Origin: Aureobasidium sp. EXF-3400
Lineage: Eukaryota > Ascomycota > Dothideomycetes > Dothideales > Saccotheciaceae
NCBI GenBank assembly: GCA_024195585.1
Contig: SWBL01000494.1
Location: forward strand, 1-27,380
DNA: 27,380 nucleotides
Direction: 5' to 3'
The notes under the pieces: model-generated
The model's database searches: none
What the model was told of the DNA's origin: nothing
The model's input: only the letters and a program-made list of their open reading frames with translations
In this document: positions 21,481-27,380 of the stretch, in pieces
Layout of the letters: each line of letters opens with the position of its first letter
Numbering within the stretch: position 1 is the stretch's first letter
Made by a program: the position numbers and the translations under genes

Positions 21481-21528
21481 TCAATATTCTGCAAGCGTAA
21501 AAGCTGTGTCAAGTTCAAGCAGGTTCAT
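21481..21528 (-). other. Possible upstream ORF of the aldo-keto reductase gene
   Basis: ATG followed by 14 further codons and TGA, ending four bases before the main ATG and in a different frame. Whether it is in the transcript depends on the start site; with the TATA-like box only about 20 bp upstream of it, transcription may begin after its ATG. Confidence 0.35.
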
Positions 21529-21544
21529 GATGACTCGAGTCGAT

Positions 21545-21551
21545 CTTTATA
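21545..21551 (-). promoter_or_regulatory. TATA-like box of the aldo-keto reductase gene
   Basis: TATAAAG on the minus strand, 69 bp upstream of the chosen ATG. Position and sequence fit a core promoter, though TATA-like words are common. Confidence 0.4.
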
Positions 21552-22154
21552 TGTCTACCACCCCTGCGATAGCTGATGTCATGAACGGCAGCAATAGATA
21601 GCTTTCCCCGCAGTTTGTGTGCCTCTTGGGATGGCGGCTGGAGTCGAGCTGCAGGGAGAGAATACAGAGGTGTGGCATATTATGACTTGGTACATTGTAC
21701 TTTGCCAGATCTGACCAGATGATCGGAGAATTGCAAGTCCCAGCACTGCTGTTCTACCAACGGTATAGACCTTTGGGGTCTGGACCTACTCCACATGACC
21801 TGTCTAAACCCCACCTTGTTTGTTTGAGTTGTTTGCTTGAGCAATGCAGATGCCGATGTCTGGTGGTGCCAGGTTCTATTGATCACAATTGAAGACAGTA
21901 TGACTATCAAGAGATTTACAAGTGATTGCTATGTCAAGTTGATCGCTTGGTGTAAAGAGTGAAGAAACAGCCTCCGAGAGACGAATGTAAGTAGACGCCC
22001 GGACCACATGCCTTCTTCGAGTCAGAGTGCTTCCCCAGGAAACTTGGGAGAACGCGTTTTTCTGGCGTTGTCGCGAAAAAAATTCCACCTTCTTTCCTTC
22101 CCGCTGGCATAAGCTAGTGAGGCGACCCTAAGGTGTTATTTATCCATCGCAAAC

Positions 22155-24118
22155 ATGAAATACGTATTGGTATCTGGAGGTAAGAAGTGATGCATTGACG
22201 TTCAAGGCTCGTTCGGGGACTAATGGCCTGTCCAGGTGTTATCAGCGGTGTCGGCAAGGGCATTATTGGTATGACCAGCATTCATCGAGGATGCACGCCG
22301 GGACTGACATGATTGCGACGTCAAGCCTCGTCGACTGGCCTGCTGCTGAAGACTATGGGACTCAAGATATGTCTGACCTATGCTATATCTTTGTTCTCGT
22401 GCTGACAAGACGCACGTCTCTTCCATCAAGATCGACCCCTATCTCAATGTTGACGCCGGAACCATGAATCCCAAGGAGTATGTCCTTTGTCCCCGTACTG
22501 CAACCCTGCAGCTCTGACGTATTCAAGGCATGGCGAAGTCTTCGTTCTCGACGACGGCGGTGAAGTCGACCTCGATCTCGGCAACTACGAGCGCTACCTG
22601 AACATCACCCTGACCCGCGAAAACAACATTACCACTGGCAAAATCTACCAGCACGTTATCGAGAAGGAGCGCAGAGGAGACTACCTGGGCCACACCGTCC
22701 AAGTGGTTCCTCACATTGTCGATGCTATCCAGGACTGGGTCGAGAGAGTGGCCAAGATCCCTGTCGACGACACAAATGAAGAGCCTGATGTCTGTATCAT
22801 CGAGTTGGGTGGCACAGTCGGCGACATTGAGAGCATGCCTTTCGTCGAGGCAATGACTCAGCTCCGCGCCCGCGCTGGAAGAGACAACTTCATGCAGATC
22901 CACGTCAGCTACGTGCCCATGGTGCACGGCGAGCAGAAGACCAAGCCCACTCAGATGGCCATCAAGGCTGTGCGCAGTGCTGGTTTGATCCCTGATCTGA
23001 TTGCCTGCCGTTGTGAGCACCCTCTCGACGCCGGAGCCCACCAGAAGATCGCTCGCTTCTGCCAGGTCCCCCTCCCTCAGGTCCTCGTTGTCCGCGATAT
23101 GCCCACCACATACCAAGTTCCTATCCTTCTCCAAGAACAAGGCCTCCTGCAGAGCTTGAAGGACATCCTCCGCATCGATGCCTTGACCATCTCTCCCGCT
23201 CTCGCAACAAAGGGTGCCGAAATCTGGGCCACCTGGAACGAACTGGCTAACGGTTTGGTGACCGTCACCGATGTTGTCGAGATTGCCCTGGTTGGAAAAT
23301 ACCTCGAATGTCCCGACAGTTATCTGAGTGTTGTCAAGAGTGTGGAACACGCCGCCATGAGATGCAAGAAGAAGCTGAAGATCGTCTGGGTCGACGCCGA
23401 GCACCTCGAGCCTCAGGCTGAAAAGGCAAACCCTGCCCAATACCACAAGGCCTGGCACGACGTCTGCACCGCTTCTGGTATCCTGGTCCCCGGTGGTTTC
23501 GGTCAAAGAGGTACCGAGGGTATGATGAAGGCTGCCAAGTGGGCCCGTGAGAACGGTACACCCTACCTTGGAATCTGCCTCGGTATGCAGATCGCTGTCA
23601 TCGAGTTCGCAAGAAACGTCTGCGACATTCCCGTTCCTATCTCGACGAGTCAGGAGTTCGATGCTCGTGATGAGGACCGTATCATTGTCTCCATGCCCGA
23701 GCACCACCCTGGTCAGCTTGGTGGAACCATGAGACTCGGTCTGAGACCTACCCTTTGGCAACCCGACTCAGAGTGGAGTCGCCTGCGTGCCCTCTACGCA
23801 TCTACCACTTCCGCCGACGGCCAATCCCAAATTCTGGAACGTCACCGTCACAGATACGAAGTCAACCCCAACTACGTCTCTACTCTGGAGTCCAAGGGTC
23901 TGAACTTCATTGGCAAGGATGATACTGGCGTTCGTCAAGAAATCATCGAGCTCAAGGATCATCCCTGGTTTGTCGGTGTCCAGTACCACCCCGAGTACCT
24001 CTCCCGTGTCCTCCACCCCAGCAAGCCTTACCTCGGATTCATTGCTGCCAGTGCAGGCATGCTCGACACAATCACTGCTGAGATTGTCAAGGAGAAGACA
24101 GCAAACACCTCATTCTAG
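22155..24118 (+). CDS. URA7: CTP synthase
   Basis: Makes CTP from UTP, ATP and glutamine. Exons 22155-22179, 22236-22268, 22326-22366, 22416-22477 and 22528-24118 give exactly 583 residues, the usual fungal length. The N-terminus MKYVLVSGGVISGVGKGIIA holds the ATP-binding loop, followed by [39 protein letters not shown] and ELGGTVGDIES of the synthetase domain. The glutaminase domain has the catalytic Cys at about residue 404 (LGICLGMQ) and the His-Glu pair at about 541/543 (QYHPE). Introns 1, 2 and 4 are 56, 57 and 50 nt with GT..AG ends. Intron 3 (22367-22415, 49 nt) must start with AT and end with AC to give [12 protein letters not shown]; the GT..AG options break the frame. This is either a genuine AT-AC intron or a sequence error at one base. 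Confidence 0.95.
22367..22415 (+). other. Apparent AT-AC intron in the CTP synthase gene
   Basis: Between LK (CTC AAG) and [10 protein letters not shown] (GTC TCT TCC). The intron starts ATATGT and ends GCAC, with a CTGAC branch-like sequence at 22402-22406. The donor equals the normal GTATGT with its first G changed to A; the next intron of this gene does use GTATGT. Length (49 nt) matches the other introns here. Removing it makes the whole CDS 1752 nt, a multiple of three. Confidence 0.7.
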
Positions 24119-24519
24119 AAATAGAAAAAGAACAAATCACGACTATGAATGGTTGGATGCATCGAAAACAAAACAAGATGGAAGGGGAAGGGGTGAAAAC
24201 AATGCATTATCAGGGCGTTAAAAAGGCGTTGTCGTACGCCAAAGGATGGGATAGACAAGATCTTGCAGTAGAATCACAGGCCATACTACGGTTGGACTTG
24301 GATCTGGGATGGTGTATCATCAACAATGACGAAAACAAAACCAAATCTTTCTTTTTCCAACCCGTGCCTGCCAGTGAAACAAAGTTGAAAATTGCAGATC
24401 ACGGTGCTCGTTTTTGGCGCCACTTGAGTATGGCCATATCAAACCAACGATAAGTGCCATATAATTGCTGGGGTCTAAACATTCATGACGTGCAATATCC
24501 TACAGTAACAACAACAGTA
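24119..24519. other. Convergent intergenic region, no gene seen
   Basis: Between the 3' ends of CTP synthase and coronin. A 102-codon plus-strand frame at 24145-24453 has no motif and is A-rich in composition; it is most likely 3' UTR. Confidence 0.5.
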
Positions 24520-26660
24520 TTAACCTTCCAAACGGCCCTTGAGGCTGGCAACCTCTTTTGTCAAGCTCTCAATGCGCTCGGCTTGTGTTGCCATTTCCTG
24601 GGCTTGTTGCAACAACAGACCTCTAATCTCGGACAAGGCTCCCTTGATACCCTCGGCAGCACCCTTTGCTGCGCCTGCAGCTGTAGTCGGTGGCTCTGCG
24701 CTGCTGGGTGTAGCCTTGGGAGCCTCGGCCACTGGCAACTTGATGTCGTTCGACTTTGGCTCAGCAATGGGCTCGGGAGCCGGAGCCGATGAAGTGGTCG
24801 TAGAAGTGTGGGTTTGCGGAGGTGTGCGGACGCCAGTCTTCTCTTCCTGCTTTGTAACGATGGTAGAGGTGGGGCGCTGGACAGGCTTGGGCACTTCGTC
24901 AAACTCATCGTTGGCATTACCCCTCGATTGAGTCACCTCGTCCTTGTCGGCGAATCTATCAGCCATGGCGGACATGCTGGCCTGGTTGTCCTGCATGGAT
25001 CCTCTGGAAGCGGAAGCAGGAGCTGGAGCAGGAGCAGGAGTAGGTTCAGGCTTCGCAGGCGAGGCAGGAACAGGAGTTGGTGCGGAAGAGGACGACATGG
25101 AACCGGGAGCAGGAGTGCTCTTTACCTGACTGGCCGAGGGAATCTTCTCGGCAGGAATTTCGACCGGGGTCTCACCCTCGTACACACTCTCAAGAGAGAT
25201 CTTTGGTGGGGGTACGGCTTCCTTGCCTGAGAACCAGTCCTCGCTGGACATGGAAGGCTTGCTGCCAGTGGCAGGAGGGTAGATGTCGGTTTGGAAGACC
25301 TCTGCACGGCGAGGAACGATGAAAGAGATAGGCTCAATCAGGTTCTCGTTGACCGTCTTGTAGGCACGCATAACCTCGTTTTGGTGCAGGTTGACACCAC
25401 GCTTGGGCACGAATGCGACACCGCGCTGGGGGTCGGCCGACTTGTATTCGGAGAGATACTCGAACTTGTCGTTCTCGTACTCGTAGTAGCGGATGTTACC
25501 GTCACCCTTGCCAGCAAGGTACAGCATTTGAGTGCCATCGTCCCAGAAAGGCATGCAGACACCGCTGATGGAGTCGAGGATCGAGAAGCCACCGATGGGC
25601 TCCTTTGGGTTGCGCACATCCCATAAACCAAGTTGACGGTCGCTCATGCGCGAAAAGCCGGTTGTGGCGACACGGTCGTGTTCTCCCATCCATACTGCTC
25701 TACTGTTCTTGGCGCCGGGGTGTCCTTGAACCTCGTGTGCAGGTCTTTCCTGTCTTACATCCCAGAAACGGATCTTCTTGTCGCGGCAAGTGGTGACGAG
25801 CATACCGCCGTCGGCCGACCATGACAGAGACTGGACAATGTCGTTGTGCTTGAGGGTGAGGCGGGGGTTGTTTGAAGCGAGGTCCCACAGCTTGACGGTA
25901 GCATCGCCCGAGGAACTGGCCAGAACGTTGGCGGCCGAAGGGTTGAACAAGACATGGCCAACCTTGCTGCTGTGGATTAGTATGGAGCAAGTTCATGTGT
26001 GAACGGAGTCGCATACCGAGTGTGGCCAGAGAGCTTGTGTACAGGGCTGACATCTGGGGGCTCGTCGGCATCCGTGTGCAGGGTGAAGTCTTCGGGGACC
26101 TGCCAAACGAAGACCTGCGAGCAAGAGTGTGTCAGCGCAGTTATTAGATAGCGGCGATCCAAGGGAAGATACCTTGCCATCGTCGGAACCGGAAGCGATA
26201 ATCGAGTCGTCAAAGGGGTTCCTGTCAGTGGGTGTCAGGAAGCTGTAAGATCAGAGTCGGGGCGATTGGAGGCGCACCAGTCGGTGTCGAGGACAGCGGC
26301 CGTGTGGCCACGGAACAAGGGCATGACATCGGGGAGCTTTCCACGTTCATCGACAGGGATGACAGCAAAGGCGCCGCCACCGCTGGCCTCCCAATTGACC
26401 GAGAGGTACTTGGGGTTGGCCTTGATCAAGTTGGTGTCCCAAGCATTCTTGGAGATGCGGAGGTTGTCGTAACATTGCTCCTGCGCAGAGACGGGTCGTC
26501 AGAGAGAGATCCAGGCGACAATGAGGGGTGAATTGGGGCATACCTTCTTGGTCGACTGCCCGAAGACGTGTCCTGCAAGGTGTTAGACATGTCGTGTGCT
26601 CGACATGGACGTGACAAGGCGCTTACGGTACTTTGACGCTCTAACGAAGCGGCCGGACAT
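24520..26660 (-). CDS. CRN1: Coronin (actin-binding WD40 protein)
   Basis: Binds F-actin and the Arp2/3 complex at cortical actin patches. Six exons (26627-26660, 26544-26572, 26278-26480, 26173-26221, 26017-26114, 24520-25966) with five introns of 50-63 nt join in frame to 619 residues. The N-terminus MSGRFVRASKYRHVFGQSTK is the coronin signature. A seven-bladed beta-propeller follows to about residue 400, with WD40 blades such as IIASGSDDGKVFVWQ, LASSSGDATVKLWDL and LVTTCRDKKIRFWDV, then the coronin-specific extension (GVAFVPKRGVNLHQNEVMRA). Residues 400-575 are a Pro/Ala/Ser-rich linker, with PAPAPAPASA in it. The last ~45 residues, ending ERIESLTKEVASLKGRLEG, form the trimerisation-type coiled coil. 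The first two exons are only 34 and 29 nt. Confidence 0.96.
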
Positions 26661-27155
26661 GGTGAATTGGACAGGCGTCTACACCGGCTACAAAACAATA
26701 CAGAGCGAGGACGACAAGACTTGCGATCGCGTCGACGAGGGTGGAAGCGATACGGTATGCGCTGCGCACGGAACCCCCGGCCGAGGCGCCGCTTGTCGAC
26801 CTGGCCTGACGACGCTCCACCGCATCATCTCCCGACTCGTCAAAACCTTCCGTCAAGCCACTTTTAACCGCCTGCTCTTTGTATGTATATAAATCTGCAA
26901 CAACCTGTCCAGATTCTTGTCTAGGGAATATATTGATTGCAGGCATTTCTTTCCAGCCTTGTACATGCACTGCAAAGCAACAAACGAAAACCACATCCAT
27001 CTACCATTGCCTTACTCAGCTTGAAACGCTTGGGACCACTCCACTATGCTTTCTCAACATGGAGCGTTTCATTTACTAAACCCCCCAGTGCACTTTTGAT
27101 ATTGTCGCTTCCCCCGTGCTTCTTGGGGCCAAGATAGTCTGCCTTCTTATCACAT

Positions 27156-27172
27156 CATTCCTGACAGGAATG
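27156..27172. repeat. 17-bp palindrome CATTCCTG-A-CAGGAATG
   Basis: Perfect eight-base arms around a single central base, about 500 bp upstream of the coronin start. A dyad of this type could be a dimeric factor site. CATTCC also resembles the TEA/AbaA-type core (CATTCY), here in two facing copies. Confidence 0.7.
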
Positions 27173-27300
27173 TCATCGTGTTTTGGGTCTCAACATGACG
27201 GTGGCTCGTAGCTAGCTCGGGATCGATTGAGATATTTTTGAGATCAGGGTCACCCCCTTAACAACACCATGTGACAAGCAAAACAGTGTGGATGTTACAT

Positions 27301-27373
27301 GGCATGGAATAAGTAGAATATTGGCATATGCCACTGATTTTCAGTAGAATATTCTACCTAGTTGGCATAGAAT
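27301..27373. repeat. Cluster of short direct repeats and palindromes at the window edge
   Basis: AGTAGAATATT occurs at 27312-27322 and 27343-27353, TTGGCATA at 27321-27328 and 27362-27369, and GGCATRGAAT at 27301-27310 and 27364-27373. Two perfect palindromes are embedded: TGGCATATGCCA (27322-27333) and GTAGAATATTCTAC (27344-27357). The cluster is AT-rich and runs to the end of the window, so it may be the edge of a larger repeat. Confidence 0.7.
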
Positions 27374-27380
27374 AGAATCG

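Larger units (their letters stand above)
21477..22154. other. Divergent intergenic region between the aldo-keto reductase and CTP synthase genes
   Basis: Shared upstream sequence of 0.68 kb. On the reductase side there is a TATA-like box and a short upstream frame. On the CTP synthase side a pyrimidine-rich stretch (22084-22105) lies 50-70 bp before the ATG, typical of fungal core promoters. No gene is seen. Confidence 0.5.
26661..27380. other. Coronin upstream region to window end
   Basis: It presumably contains the coronin promoter and 5' UTR. No gene is recognised; frames up to 119 codons overlap the coronin start in other frames. A 17-bp palindrome is at 27156-27172 and a cluster of palindromic repeats starts at about 27300. 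Confidence 0.45.

Noticed and set aside
22367..22409. AT..AG version of CTP synthase intron 3
   Set aside because: It also keeps the frame but leaves two extra residues (TH) in a conserved stretch and shortens the intron to 43 nt; the AT..AC version fits family length exactly.
22523..23761. 412-codon open frame antisense to CTP synthase
   Set aside because: It mirrors the codon bias of a highly expressed gene in the opposite frame; it starts without proper context and has no family motif, while the sense frame is unmistakable CTP synthase.
24145..24453. 102-codon frame after CTP synthase
   Set aside because: It lies in A-rich 3' UTR-like sequence and has no motif or conservation evidence.

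Overview
The window looks like a piece of a filamentous ascomycete (Pezizomycotina) nuclear chromosome. The genes are split by many short introns, mostly 49-63 nt with GT..AG ends. The protein set is fungal: squalene epoxidase, PAPS reductase, SDS22, coronin and a velvet-family developmental regulator. Base composition is close to balanced and there is no sign of a plasmid, phage or CRISPR. I cannot place the species; Dothideomycetes or Eurotiomycetes would both fit. I read exon joins by hand from splice motifs, reading frame and family alignment remembered from knowledge; no database search was run.

Layout, left to right. Positions 1-2419 hold two sulfate-assimilation genes in tandem on the minus strand: ATP sulfurylase (MET3, cut by the window edge) and, upstream of it, PAPS reductase (MET16). 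Positions 3857-6244 (minus) encode a large protein with a disordered N-terminal half, one membrane segment and an EGF-like domain. Positions 7500-8663 (minus) are phosphoserine phosphatase (SER2). Positions 9611-11302 (plus) are a three-exon FAD/NADPH monooxygenase-like protein. Positions 12062-13510 (minus, seven exons) are the PP1 regulator SDS22, followed on the same strand by squalene epoxidase ERG1 (13820-15345). Divergent from ERG1 is a YSA1-type Nudix ADP-ribose pyrophosphatase (16106-16901, plus). After 1.8 kb without a clear gene comes a velvet-domain protein of VelC type (18697-20073, plus), converging on an aldo-keto reductase with an apparent signal peptide (20441-21476, minus). 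CTP synthase (22155-24118, plus) diverges from that reductase and converges on coronin (24520-26660, minus). The last 0.7 kb is coronin upstream sequence ending in a cluster of short palindromes.

Functionally this is mostly housekeeping metabolism. MET16 and MET3 are consecutive parts of one pathway (sulfate to sulfite), and SER2 makes the serine that sulfur amino-acid synthesis uses. The others (sterol, CTP, ADP-ribose, actin, PP1, development) look like independent neighbours rather than one system. I found no convincing new multi-gene system.

The most unusual observations are at the splice-site level. The third intron of the CTP synthase gene appears to be an AT..AC intron (22367-22415): it restores the conserved protein with exact length and frame, and no GT..AG alternative does. 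The third intron of the YSA1-like gene appears to be GC..AG, with an in-frame GT donor 15 nt downstream that would add five residues.
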